Shown: piece by piece, positions 1-9,875 of the stretch
How the letters are laid out: every line of letters starts with the position of its first letter
Numbering within the stretch: the first letter of the stretch is position 1
NCBI GenBank assembly: GCA_015680685.1
Contig: MNCI01029622.1
Coordinates: 499,859 to 563,858 of the forward strand
Source of the DNA: Gnetum montanum
Taxonomy: Eukaryota; Streptophyta; Gnetopsida; Gnetales; Gnetaceae
DNA: 64,000 nucleotides
Direction: 5' to 3'
The notes under the pieces: model-generated
Databases searched by the model: none
The model's input: the letters and a program-made list of their open reading frames with translations, nothing else
What the model was told of the DNA's origin: nothing
Translations under genes and position numbers: made by a program

Positions 1-516
1 TACGCCACTGGGTTACCAAGCGTAGATCCTGGATACACCACTGGGCTACCAAGTAGTCACACTTAAATGCTCGTACTCAAGTCGTACTCATTCCGATTCT
101 AGGAGTTGAAGGGTGAGAGAGAGAAAATAGTAAATAACATTAAATAAATAACAAATAAATAAATAACAAAGTGAATGCTGCAATGATGAAGTAATCTCGA
201 TCTTTATTGTTGGTCATGTGCGTGTCCAAGTACGGCACACTCAAATAAAGACACCGTACAATTACATTCACCAAACTGCGGGTAGACACAGGAAAAAAAT
301 CTAACTCTGGAGGGATCAAACTGCAAGAGCTTCGCTACTCTAAAACTAGGATTCCGAACAAGGGAGAGCCATGTCTTATTTATAGATATGGCAGTGGATT
401 GCGATATCGCGTATGCGATATCATAGGGAAGACGCGATATCGCTGGGGATGCGATATCGCGGCAGGCCCGATATCGCGTACGTGATATCGCGGCCTATGC
501 GAATTGCGTCTCATCA
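1..516 (-). mobile_element. Family A LTR, partial (cut by window edge)
   Basis: This is the right-hand part of a Ty3/gypsy LTR of the family seen again near 43859, 49643 and 50400. Shared landmarks are the paired 'gccactgggttaccaag' lines, an a/t-rich 'aaataaataac' stretch, and a tail packed with GATATCGC palindromes that ends in TCATCA at 511-516. On the minus strand, which is the element's sense in the complete copies, a TATA box (TATAAATA) lies at 377-384, directly after the palindrome array at about 400-500. The right flank is not pyrimidine-rich, as a reverse polypurine tract would be. This copy is therefore a solo LTR or the right-hand LTR of an element extending left of the window. Confidence 0.75.
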
Positions 517-979
517 AAAAGCCATGATCAAACTAACCTTGGCAATGAAACCCAATGAAGGTTTCACTCCAACAAAAGAAAAAATAAAAAAATGTGGGGG
601 TGGGGAGAAGCAAACTGCCAATAAGCTGAATGGCCAATAAAGCCTCAAAGTTCAATGGCTAAAGAAACCTTAGAACAAAATGATGGTTCTTCAAACACAT
701 CTACTAAGTAAACCATACTTTAAGACAACATGTAAGTGCCATGACCATGATGTCAACACTTGGAAAGCATTGTTATCCTTCATAACCATTTCCCTATGAC
801 CTCATTTTTATCATCTCATCATAGCCTTCTCCCATCATCACAAGCACTCTTTGGCATGGTTCTTCATGACTAGATCAAGTATGGAGAGAGAACATTGGTG
901 ATGGACCTGCAATGGTGTTTTGTATTCTTTGTCAGTACCTCTTAGTTCAATCCTCCAGAAACTAACAAATAAGAACCAA
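517..979 (+). mobile_element. Internal sequence of a reversed family B element (non-coding)
   Basis: From about 690 to 979 the reverse complement matches the first 250 bases inside element B at 23715-24000. Shared phrases include 'gtgatggacct', 'ttttgtattc' and 'tcatcatagcctt'. No coding frame is visible. 517-690 is A-rich and shows nothing recognisable. The segment belongs with the LTR that follows, in the orientation opposite to the B copy at 21874-31613. Confidence 0.6.
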
Positions 980-2330
980 TGAAACACCACCAAATTTGCA
1001 TGTTGTGACCTTCATAACCCCATCCCATAAAACCAGAGGTAAAACTTTATTGTAAATATGATAATTGTAATCCATGAGGTGCAATCTCACATATTCTATA
1101 CTTTTGGGGCTAAAAAATGCCTCATAAGTAGTCAAAGCATCATCCTTCAAGTGAAAAGAGTTACATAGTATCTATATTTGGGCTTAGAGGAGTGGCGTTA
1201 AAATGCCTTTTGCAATGCCAAAATTAGCATTTTGATGGGTTTTATGGAGGTTATAGCATTTTCTATGCTGAAGACACCTACTTTGGGGTAAAACTCACTT
1301 ACCTGCAATGTAAAGGGATGTGACAACATCTATGCCCAATGTGGAGGGGCTTGGCATCACTCATGCTCAACGTTGGGGGTATAACCTTTATTCCCCAACA
1401 TTGACACATCAACACCCCAATGTTGATGCATCATCTCCAGCATGGATACTTCATGGCCAAGATTCAAGCACCACACCAACTTCAGTGAGGGTTCTGCACA
1501 TCAACATTGATGATTAAAAGGCCTACCATGGGTGGACAAAGCTAGCATGGATAAAATTCTTGTTTACTCTTTTTACTAAATAGAATGGCCATGGGGGTAT
1601 AACACTTACCATATATGGTAACCCCCCTTGATTTATACCTCTCCCTCACCTGAGTGTAGCAGAAATTTGCCGCACCAATTCAATCAATTTGCAGCAAAAA
1701 TAATGGACAAAATCTTATAAAAGCCAACCCCCTACACCATTGAAAGGTTCCCCACTTTTGGCATTTGGCACCCTTAGCCTTTTTCAGCATCCAGGAGCTC
1801 TTGCAACAAAGCAAAAATGCAACATCTTAGAGCACCCTATTGTGGAACCCCCATAGCCATCTTTACCCACCATAGCCTGTTACCCCCTTTGAGATTTGTG
1901 GAATTTTGGCCCCCCACATCTCTCACCCCCCACCATCAACAACATTGTAAATCTAATGTAGCAACAAAGGTTTAGTAGCATCAGGAGTGGCAGCAGAACA
2001 TCTGGATTGTGGAGTGGATTGTAGAAGCTTTAACAAATTTTGAACCCCCCATCTCAGTCCCTACTTCTATAGGCAATCTTGTATATATTTTCTGTAACCC
2101 CTTTATTCTTTTGAAATAAAGATTACAGTTTTATTTGTGTGCAAGTTTGGTTGTTCGTTGCATTTTGTGCATTTTATTCCATATTTGTAGTTTACATTTT
2201 TTTCTTGTTACCCTTGTTTTGCATTTTGTAGTCCTGGGTGATCTGCCAGACTGTCAAGGGCACCAAGGATCTCATTTTTCGCAAAGGCCCTAGAGATTGG
2301 AGGTTAAAAACTGTCATTGGGAATCTATGC
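980..2330 (+). mobile_element. Family B LTR, reversed copy
   Basis: This stretch matches the B LTRs at 21874-23714 and 30198-31613 in reverse complement. It starts with TGAAACACCACC, the complement of the B LTR end. It then passes through degenerate repeats containing 'ccaa(c/t)gttg' at about 1330-1440, the 'aattcttgtttact' block at 1550-1580, and the 'ccaaggatct' block near 2260-2275, which mirrors the opening of B. The far edge is eroded and is placed only to within about 30 bases. ORFs in it are not credible genes. Confidence 0.65.
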
Positions 2331-2815
2331 ATCAAAAGAATCTGATTCATGGAAGCAAGGAATCGAGGATTCATGATTCTGAACATGTTTGAGTACATGT
2401 GTCTCAAGAAAAAGTGGGTACAGGTTCGTAGCCGGGGAAGTGATAGAGAAAATTTAAATATATTAGTTTTTTTAAAAAAATTAAATCTCATATATCATAA
2501 AAATACATTGTAAAACATAGAACAAGTACAATGTAAATCCAAAAATATTGTTAATGCTTAAAAATTGCACAGAAGATTGCAATATCACCATTAAATTGAA
2601 GCAAGAAAATTTGCAAAGGTATCAGAGCACTGAATCCATTTACTTACTCAAGAGCCATAATCTGGCCAAACATATAATTTCTGCAACAACCAAAATGACA
2701 GCAATAAAATGAAATCCTTTTGTTACTTGATCCAATATTTCCAAAAATGAAATTAAGCCTCAAGCCTCAACCAAATCTATAACAAATCAGGTCCGCTAAT
2801 ACTTTTGTTCAACGA

Positions 2816-2854
2816 CTACCTGTAAGTAGCACCCTAGGGACTACTTGTGAGTAG
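2816..2854. repeat. Pair of near-palindromic 14-mers
   Basis: ctacctgtaagtag (2816-2829) and ctacttgtgagtag (2841-2854) are two copies of one near-palindrome, separated by 11 bases that include the CCTAGG palindrome. They lie at the edge of the CpG-rich upstream region. They could be a protein-binding pair or a small remnant repeat; nothing in the sequence decides between these. Confidence 0.4.
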
Positions 2855-3754
2855 GGCCACGTTGAAGACCAGTAATGAACAATAAACACGCGAGAATGTG
2901 TGAGTCATGGCGGAACCTTTGACGCTCCCAAAGGCAGGCGAATCCATGCAAATGCAATGTTTTCTTCGCACGCCCCGTCCAAAACTTGATTTCCGTATGA
3001 CCCATACTTGCCCCTTCAGCCATCGGTTATTTGTGTTTGTTTATTTATTAGTACTACCTTGTTGAGAATCTTACAAATCCACTAAATTTATTTGTACCAC
3101 CTTGTTGAGAAGATTTTAATGCAAGAAGGCAAGAACTAAAAAGGCAATAACAATACGACGCAAGGCAAGACGACATACAAAATTTCATTGGAAATTATGA
3201 AATACGTACTCACGCTTCTGTACGCGCTCCCGAATCTGACGCGAACAGTACGCCACAGGGAATCGTGAATCTCCGGCCCATAGTTGAGAATCCTTGGTTC
3301 CTCCAGCAGCCCAGATTTTCAGATACAACACCAAGCACATCATAATCTTTGTAATTGCCTAAAGAACAACGGTAACCTTGTCCGACAAACCAACGGTGAT
3401 TAATTAATTCCGCCAAGATCTTCCAACAACCTGTTCCCACCCTACCGTATCGCCGCCGTGAGTACCGAACGAACGCGCATACTCGACAAATTGTTCTCTG
3501 ATGCGTGGCGTCAATCTGACGTTTAGCTTACTCTTAGGTAAAGGTGCCAAACTCTGATTTGAAACCCCAGAATATCACCAGCAAGTTCTTCCTTTCCGAC
3601 ACTCAAAGGTTCCAAAGTTTAATAATAATTAAATCAGCAGATGGCATGGATAAAATCGTTCATGCAAGCAAACTCATTGCAATTAATATTATACAAGTAA
3701 AAAGCTTGGATGTGAAGCATATGTTGGAGTCGGAGACAGTAACCTAAACCGGAT

Positions 3755-3760
3755 CACGTG
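3755..3760. promoter_or_regulatory. G-box (CACGTG)
   Basis: This is a perfect palindromic G-box in the context atCACGTGga, about 975 bases upstream of the MATE start codon. G-boxes bind bZIP and bHLH factors, and next to RY motifs they are typical of ABA- and seed-regulated promoters. One 6-mer alone is weak evidence; it gains weight from the RY motifs 130-215 bases downstream. Confidence 0.4.
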
Positions 3761-3883
3761 GATTACCATCAAATTCCTGGCCTTTTAAGTTGTTTAGAAT
3801 ATATGGTATGCAGAAAAACAGGTGTTGGCTCGCAGAATAATATGGTTTGAGTGGAAGGATGTGGCTTTTCAGCTGGACTGAAA

Positions 3884-3975
3884 TGCATGATGCATGCAGC
3901 TACGTGGTAGAGGGTAGGGAGCAAGAGTTATGTCGGAGTAGAGACAGCAGAATAATAATATAAATTATGCATGCA
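3884..3975. promoter_or_regulatory. RY-motif cluster with ACGTGG core
   Basis: TGCATG at 3884-3889, TGCATGCA at 3891-3898, ACGTGG at 3902-3907 and TGCATGCA at 3968-3975 lie within 92 bases. RY repeats are the binding sites of B3-domain factors of the ABI3/FUS3/LEC2 group, and ACGTGG is the ABRE core. A TATA-like TATAAATT (3959-3966) sits just before the last RY motif. The cluster suggests seed- or ABA-type control of the MATE gene. This is inference from motif content only. Confidence 0.4.
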
Positions 3976-4734
3976 AATTCATAATAAAAATGTCATGTTG
4001 CCATGCAAGTCCAAAAGAAGGGATAAGGGTCCAGCCCACTCACTTGCCTTTCCGCTGCTTCATCATCCAGTTACTGAGAATCCATGCCCTTTAATTTTAT
4101 ATTGCTATACCAAGTTTCTTGAATTCTTGCCGTTGTTGTGTTTCGTTGAACCAAAAATTGCGGGAGCAACCGACAAAGTCGAAATGGTGTGCTAAATGCT
4201 GTGCTAATGGAGTTAGGTATAGTTTATTCCTAGAGTCTGCATTTCTCATACATTAGGCTTGTCTTCATGTTCTCCGGCTTTGAATATAAGATTCATCCAT
4301 GCATGGGAGCACAGAGCATGCTCCCTAAATTTGCTGATAGGAGTTTGAAGTTCAACCTGCCAAAGCAGAAATCGAGACAGAAACAGTGGGTTACGTTGGA
4401 CCGGTCAAAAGCAGATATATCAAGGATCTTGATGATGAATAAAGAAGCATTGTTTGTGGACATGGTTTCTGTATTTAGTCGTTCGTGTTCTCCAATTTAA
4501 GACACCACTGCGACTTCTTTGGGTCTCCGCCTTCGCAACAGTTTCGTTGCCTTGATAAGCACATTGATCTAGAGTCAACATATATGTTCCATTACTGAGG
4601 TTCATCATTCTTGCCCCGCATTTCCCATTGGCCATTTTTCTTACATCCAATTGTCCTGCCAACATCCAGCAGCTCTGCTCCTGCAAGTAAACTCATTCTT
4701 GCATCTAAAAGATTCAGCTCGTGTTGATCCGAAC

Positions 4735-6291
4735 ATGGTGGAAAACAGTCAAAACATAGAGCAGAATCAGGACCAAGAATCATCATCATCGTCATCATGC
4801 TGGTGGCCAACGTCCAGGGAGATGATAGAGGAGACACAATTGCTGTGGGGAATATCAGGACCTGTTGCAGTGACAGGCCTGCTCATGTACTCCAGAGCCA
4901 TGATATCCATGCTGTTTCTGGGTCATCTTGGAGAGCTTGAATTGGCGGGTGGATCTCTGGCAATCGGATTTGCCAACATCACAGGCTACTCAGTCATCTC
5001 AGGCCTGGCCATGGGGATGGAACCCATCTGTTCTCAGGCTTTTGGTGCCAAGAGGTGGTCTCTTTTAGGTGCCACACTGCACAGAACCATTATGCTTCTC
5101 CTCCTCACTGCAATTCCCATTGGACTGCTCTGGCTTAACATGGAACGCCTCCTGCTGCTGTGTGGCCAGGACCCACAAATCTCCAAAACAGCTGGTATCT
5201 ATATCCTCTATTCTCTTCCAGACCTTATATTTCAATCAGTTTTGCATCCTCTCAGAATATATCTGCGCACCCAGAACATAGCCAAGCCATTAGCCATTTC
5301 CACGGCTGTGGCTGTGGTGCTTCATGTGCCCATCAACATGATCATGGTGAAGCTCGGCATGGGCCTCACAGGAGTGGCTCTGGGATCTGCTTTAACGAAT
5401 CTTAACATTGTTGTTAGCCTTGCAGCCTATGTTGCTATCTCTGGCATATACAAGCAGACCAAGCCTGGTAAAGGAAAAATCCTGAAGCACGAAGAATTTG
5501 TTAAATTACTGAGATTATCCTTGCCAAGTTGTGTTTCAGTGTGCTTGGAATGGTGGTGGTATGAATTGATGATCATGCTTAGTGGGGTGCTGCCCAATCC
5601 TAAAGCTACAATAGGAGCAATGGGGATCCTCATACAAAATACTGCTTTACTCTACATACTTCCCTCATCTCTGAGTGTTGGTGTATCAACACGTGTTGGC
5701 AATGAATTGGGTGCACAGCGGCCACGTCATGCCCACGTGGCAATGCTAGTGGCACTGGTGTGGGCAGCTGTGGGAGGTCTGTTTGGCCTGTGTTTTGCCA
5801 TGTCAGTGAGATCCAGGTGGGCCCTGCTTTTCACTTCTGATGCTGACATCATCAAGCTGACAGCTGTTGTGTTGCCTGTGTTGGGCCTATGTGAGCTTGC
5901 CAATTGTCCACAAACTACTGGCTGTGGTGTCCTACGTGGCAGTGCAAGGCCGAGCGCCGGTGCCAACATAAACTTGGGAGCATTTTATTTGGTGGGTATG
6001 CCTGTGGCTGTGCTTTTGGCCTTCTTTTGGCAGTTTGGATTCATAGGTCTGTGGATGGGACTGCTATCTGCACAGGCCACATGTGTCATCCTTATGTTGA
6101 TCTATCTTTTTCGAACCGACTGGACCTTGGAGGCTCAAAAGGCCAGTCAACTTACCGACATAGACGAAGACGAAGGTGGAGATGGAGACAAGGATGAGGA
6201 TGCTGAGAATGAGAGAGAAAAAGCAAAGCATCAATGGCCTTCGGAGAAAAGTGGCATGCTTGATTGCCCTCTTCTCTGTGTTTCAGTATAG
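4735..6291 (+). CDS. MATE efflux carrier, DTX48-51-like
   Basis: The product is a 518-residue multidrug and toxic compound extrusion (MATE) carrier, a multi-pass membrane protein expected to export an organic solute by cation antiport. The first ATG of the long frame is at 4735, in good context (A at -3, G at +4). The frame is open 84 bases further upstream but has no ATG there. The frame has no introns, as in the Arabidopsis DTX48-51 genes. Visible marks are the first MatE half with SGPVAVTGLL (41-50), FLGHLGELELAGGSLA (61-76), GLAMGMEPICSQAFGAK (90-106) and CGQDPQIS (143-150). The second half has LEWWWYELM (271-279), QNTALLYILPSSLSVGVSTR (301-320), VGNELGAQRP (321-330) and QTTGCGVLRGSARPS (393-407). 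Twelve hydrophobic segments are expected. MEPICSQAFGAK is typical of the DTX48-51 clade, which includes the ABA exporter DTX50 and the growth regulators ADS1 and ADP1. Odd points are an acidic C-terminal stretch (474-494) and a serine run (16-21). The substrate is unknown. Confidence 0.93.
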   Translation: MVENSQNIEQNQDQESSSSSSCWWPTSREMIEETQLLWGISGPVAVTGLLMYSRAMISMLFLGHLGELELAGGSLAIGFANITGYSVISGLAMGMEPICSQAFGAKRWSLLGATLHRTIMLLLLTAIPIGLLWLNMERLLLLCGQDPQISKTAGIYILYSLPDLIFQSVLHPLRIYLRTQNIAKPLAISTAVAVVLHVPINMIMVKLGMGLTGVALGSALTNLNIVVSLAAYVAISGIYKQTKPGKGKILKHEEFVKLLRLSLPSCVSVCLEWWWYELMIMLSGVLPNPKATIGAMGILIQNTALLYILPSSLSVGVSTRVGNELGAQRPRHAHVAMLVALVWAAVGGLFGLCFAMSVRSRWALLFTSDADIIKLTAVVLPVLGLCELANCPQTTGCGVLRGSARPSAGANINLGAFYLVGMPVAVLLAFFWQFGFIGLWMGLLSAQATCVILMLIYLFRTDWTLEAQKASQLTDIDEDEGGDGDKDEDAENEREKAKHQWPSEKSGMLDCPLLCVSV

Positions 6292-6535
6292 GGATTTTGC
6301 TACAGTTTAACCTTTTAATTAGTGAGAACATATACCTATCATCATGATGTACGGAGCACAGGAACACACTCAATAAATTTCCTGATGCCTTGCTTCTACA
6401 AATTTAAATACATAATAAACTGAAAGTTTTCATAAAATTCTTGTTATAGCAGTTTGTTTTTATGGCAAATATGCATAGTTGTAGGTGCGGTGCATCTTTT
6501 GTTTTCATTCCGAGGAATGCCTTTGAATAAAATTA
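6292..6535 (+). terminator. 3' UTR with candidate poly(A) signals
   Basis: Three AATAAA hexamers follow the MATE stop codon: 6372-6377, 6414-6419 and 6526-6531. The first or second is the likely polyadenylation signal of the MATE transcript. The third abuts the start of copia element D at 6536, so the D insertion lies at or just beyond the end of the gene. Confidence 0.5.
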
Positions 6536-7045
6536 TGTGCATTTTCTCCCATGATTGATTGGGCATTCCGTAATTGGTGGAAGTATTGGCAGGAGTGGCC
6601 TCTTCACCACTAACGCTCTACCCACCTTGGGGATAAAGGGGTTGTTGCTTCTCCGTTACCTGGTTGGCTCCCAGCACTTCCACGGGTGGAAACGAAAGTA
6701 AACTCTAGTAGTTTACATCTGAGTCTTTCCTCCACGATTCTGCTAGTTCTGCTACCATTGCTTGGCAGCCCCGTCATTGTTGTTGTTCCCCTTCCTTGCC
6801 AACCTTGCTACTGCAACCTTGCCCTATTGCAGTTGCTGTTATTTGCGCCATTGTTGCATGTTCCCTATTCTTGCTGTTGCTTTCGCTGCACGTCCGATCG
6901 TGCTGTTGTTGCGCCGTTGCACGCCGGATCTTGTTGCCGCTGCGCTTCACAGCCGATCTAGCTTCTGCTGGTGCGCTACTGCTACCGACTGGGCTATCAC
7001 CCATCACCAAAACGGGTACGTTACCCATCATTAGTATTGAAGCAC
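6536..7045 (+). mobile_element. Copia element D, 5' LTR (part shared with 3' LTR)
   Basis: This pairs with 37992-38600. Shared blocks are ttatgtg...cccatgatt, aagtattgg, the gataaaggggttgtt / gataaaggggctatt block, ggttggctcc, the cacgggtggaaacgaa / catgggtggaaatgaa block, and ttacccat near the end. It begins TGTG at 6536, right after the MATE 3' UTR. This copy keeps many CpGs, while its partner shows TG or CA at the same places. Long ORFs on both strands here are by-products of the C/T-rich composition and are not genes. The similarity ends near 7045; the true LTR end could be further right if the 3' copy is truncated. Confidence 0.65.
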
Positions 7046-8096
7046 TGGTTTTTGTTTCCAAATTTCTGTTGTTCCCTTGCACGAGCGTCTCACCAAAGCT
7101 CTGTTAGAATCTGCCAGTTCTGGCATCACCTGCAACCCAAACGCGTGATTTGTTGTACCGTTGGTGACGACTGCGATGTTGGGCATTGCTGCGATGATAA
7201 AGAGGAAAACTCTCGTTGACGCTTTAGGACAATCATAGGGCTATGACAGGAATAAGGCAGCAGAATTTACGGTGTCTCTGGACCTGCAGTACCTGGGAGC
7301 ACTGCAATGACTAGACACTGTAAGGATCAGTGCTACTATTGTCCCATATGGTGTTAAAGGTGGTTATTCCGTCATTAAAGCTCTCATTCATGATGGAGAG
7401 TTCGATAAGAAGTAAGCAATTTTCTTATTTACAACAACCACTGTATCCGTTTTTACGCATTAATGTTGCATTTTTATTTTTAAACATATTATTTTTAGGC
7501 ATTGATTATATTGCATCTTATATATAATCTTCATTGCTACTTTTAGACATTGTTTTATTTTAAAAATATATTATCTGTGGTAAAGATTATGATTTTTGGT
7601 TAAAAACGGTTAATGGCATTTATACATCCTTTTCGTGAACCTCATATAGACTTGAGCATCATTATCATTATTATTTTACTCCTTTGGCCAAGTGGAAATC
7701 TTTATTATTATTATTATTATTATTTCTCTCATGGCTATAATTCATTATTTTGGGGTGTATAAATAATTTATGTAATTTATTCATTAGGATGTATTATTAT
7801 TTGATCCCTTGGCCAAGTGGAAGAATCTTGATGCACTTTAATAATCTTGTTTGTATAAAATGATGCTTATGTCCCTTGGGCTTGTGGGGTCATTTGGAAA
7901 GAGAAGTTTTTCTGATTTTTGGATAATTGCACTTGATTATGACATGTCGACATTATTTATGTAATGTGATTTTATGCTTAGCGATATTTCCTTTATATTT
8001 ATAATGCCATAGTCACTAAGATCTTAACTGCAATATTTATGCATCTACATGCATGTTGATATAAATATTCTTTTTACATTGTTTTCAAATGTAGTC
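7046..8096 (+). mobile_element. Element D leader between LTR and gag
   Basis: This is untranslated leader (or LTR remainder) of copia element D, AT-rich from 7400 with a TTA microsatellite at about 7698-7722. Two polypurine-tract-like motifs are present: CCTTTGGCCAAGTGGAA (7681-7697) and CCCTTGGCCAAGTGGAAG (7806-7823). They resemble the real tract in front of the 3' LTR at 37960-37980. I found no clear primer-binding site. No gene is seen. Confidence 0.45.
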
Positions 8097-8945
8097 ATGA
8101 CCTTCAAATAAAATGTTGTTGATCTTAACAAAGGGAAAAAGCTTGATGGAGACAATTATGACATTTGACATCAAAAGATCCAATATGTCTTAGATGACCA
8201 AGAGGTAGTAGAGATCCTCTTTCATCTCAAGGAGGAAATTGTAGAGGGTACAGATCCTCAACATCGCAGAGAGGCCAAGGCATATTAAAGTTAGCTAAAA
8301 AAGGATCATGTTGCTCATATCATATTGCTAAGCAGCATATAAAATAACATCCTTTATGAATTTGAGTAATATCCAATTGCACATGTAGTGTGGAGAGCCC
8401 TCAAAGTAAGGTTTTGTGCTACCTCTGCCACGAGACTAAAGAATCTAGCTCTCAATTTTGATAGTTATCAAAAGTGTCCTAATCAAACTATGAAACAACA
8501 TCTTAAGATGATGTTAAACATGATTCGAGATTTGAAGACTATCAGGAATAGTTTCATAGATCAACAATAAGTACAAGTAGTTATCCGCTTACTCTCAAAC
8601 TCTTGGGAACACATGTGGGTAAACACAATACATAATGAGAATGTGAAAACATTTGAGGATATTGCACATCATTTGAAACTCAAGGAGGAGCACTTGATAG
8701 CTGCTAATACCTCTAATGTGTTTATGCTACTAAATTCAACGTCCATAAATCCAATAGAAATTAGAGGAAAAGAGGTTCTAGTGGATCTTCTCAACAAGAA
8801 CATCCATTAAAGAAGGCTAAGAAGCATAAAAGAAAGAGAAGAAAAAGAGAAGGCAAGAAAGAAAATTCTAAGATGACTTGTTACAATTGCAGCAAGAAAG
8901 GACACTTTGCTTGTGAGTGCACTAAGCCTAAGAAGGTATGTCCTA
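8097..8945 (+). pseudogene. Ty1/copia gag (element D), decayed
   Basis: This encodes the capsid-like Gag of a copia element, broken by stops and small indels. Recognisable are the N-terminal DLNKGKKLDGDNYDI block (about 8117-8161) and the UBN2-type capsid region (8388-8810, including SATRLKNLALNF, IRDLKTI, SWEHMWV and NENVKTFEDIAHHL). A zinc knuckle CYNCSKKGHFACEC follows at about 8879-8920, with all CCHC positions kept. A lysine-rich stretch precedes the knuckle. Copia gags of this type are normally one open frame of about 300 codons, and here at least three stops interrupt it. Confidence 0.8.
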
Positions 8946-8989
8946 ATCTTATTTTTCTCAATGATTCCTTTGTATTATTTGGTGTAATT

Positions 8990-9595
8990 ATTGTTGAAGC
9001 TCTTCATCTGTGGATTGTAGACTTAGAAGGAACAAACTACATAGTGAGAGATCAAGTAGGCTTTGTTGAGTATTGTCAAATTCTAGTAGGGATCAAGAAG
9101 ATATACATGAGGAATACCTCTAATATAGATGCACTAGATATTACTACACATAACCTTATCATGTGATGGGGTTTTGTTTTATATCTCCATGATGTTCTTT
9201 ATGCACCAGAAATTCAATGAAATTTGCTTTCCATTATTGCTTTGTTAAATTTGGGTTTTAAGTTTGCGTTTAAAGATGATTTGGTTATAATTCATCTACA
9301 CTTAATTTATTATGGATATGGTTTTGTTGATAGTGGGTTCTTCAAGCTAGATATTGAATATGCTAATAAGGAAGATAATTCTTTTTCACTACTCAGTTCT
9401 ATTGATAATGTTGGTGAAAATTCCATTGTACAACATACTATGTTGGACCATATTAGACAAGAAAGAATGGCAAGATTAGCTAGAGTAGGCTTATTAGGAT
9501 CACTCACTTCCCAACTTGTGAGCATTATCTCACAGGAAAATCAACTAGAAAATTATTTCACAAAGCCACTAGGGCTGATTTTCCATTGCAGTTAA
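8990..9595 (+). pseudogene. Ty1/copia protease and pre-integrase region (element D)
   Basis: The protease start reads LHLWIVDLEGTNYIVRD where copia proteases have WIVDSGAT, so the catalytic DSG motif has become DLEG. Further blocks match the usual copia order: VLYLHDVLYAPEI-like text around 9177-9215, then the pre-integrase region (DHIRQERMARLARVGLLGSL, 9445-9504). The HHCC cysteines are largely lost. Frames shift at least twice. It continues directly into integrase. Confidence 0.75.
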
Positions 9596-9875
9596 TTCAT
9601 TTCGACATCTATGAATCCATGAATGTCAAGGCAAGGCACGGAGCCTTCTATTTCATCACATTTTAGATGATTACATAGGTTATGGTCATGTCTTTCTGAT
9701 TTCTCATAAATTTGAGGCAATAGTTTCCTTTAGATGATACATGAATGAAGTTGAGAATTAGTTAGATAGAAGAATTAAGATCTTGAGGATTAACCATGGA
9801 TGTGAATATCTATCTAAATAGTTCAAGGAACTTTATGATGAAAAAGAAATTATTAGACAACTAACGATTCCTAGG
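9596..9875 (+). pseudogene. Ty1/copia integrase, N-terminal part (element D)
   Basis: Core integrase text is readable: MNVKARHGAFYFIT (9619-9660), GHVFLISHKFEA, LDRRIKIL and the block leading to RQLTIPR (up to 9875). Where copia integrases have an Asp in the DRG triad, this copy has asparagine (ILRINHG). The frame stops at 9875, where gypsy element A1 begins, and resumes at 19480 with RTLQ-NGV, the expected continuation. The first catalytic Asp is also damaged (LQLIHFDIY). Confidence 0.8.
9871..9875. repeat. Target-site duplication of A1, left (ctagg)
   Basis: ctagg here and gtagg at 19480-19484 flank element A1. They differ at one base, as expected for an old insertion. The copia reading frame on the two sides is continuous if one copy is removed. 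Confidence 0.7.

Larger units (their letters stand above)
2331..4734. promoter_or_regulatory. Mostly unique upstream region of the MATE gene
   Basis: I recognise no repeat or conserved gene here. About 2820-3540 is clearly richer in CpG than the surrounding transposons, which suggests it has not been methylated and eroded like them. The part nearer the gene holds a perfect G-box (CACGTG, 3755-3760), an ACGTGG core at 3902-3907, three RY-type motifs (TGCATGCA at 3891-3898 and 3968-3975, CATGCATG at 4298-4305) and an AT-rich TATA-like stretch at 3959-3966. The transcription start cannot be placed from sequence. A 77-codon ATG frame at 4267-4500 would be an upstream ORF if transcription starts before it. 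Confidence 0.45.

Noticed and set aside
3544-3747. 67-residue plus-strand ORF upstream of the MATE gene
   Set aside because: It begins with a non-ATG codon, shows no domain, and contains no sign of splicing to the MATE frame.
4651-4734. Extended N-terminus of the MATE protein starting at 4651
   Set aside because: The codon at 4651 is TTG, not ATG. The first in-frame ATG is at 4735 with good context and gives a normal length of 518 residues.
6686-7219. Several 80-100-residue ORFs on both strands
   Set aside because: They overlap each other inside the 5' LTR of copia D and are rich in Leu, Cys and Val from C/T-rich sequence. The partner LTR does not preserve them.
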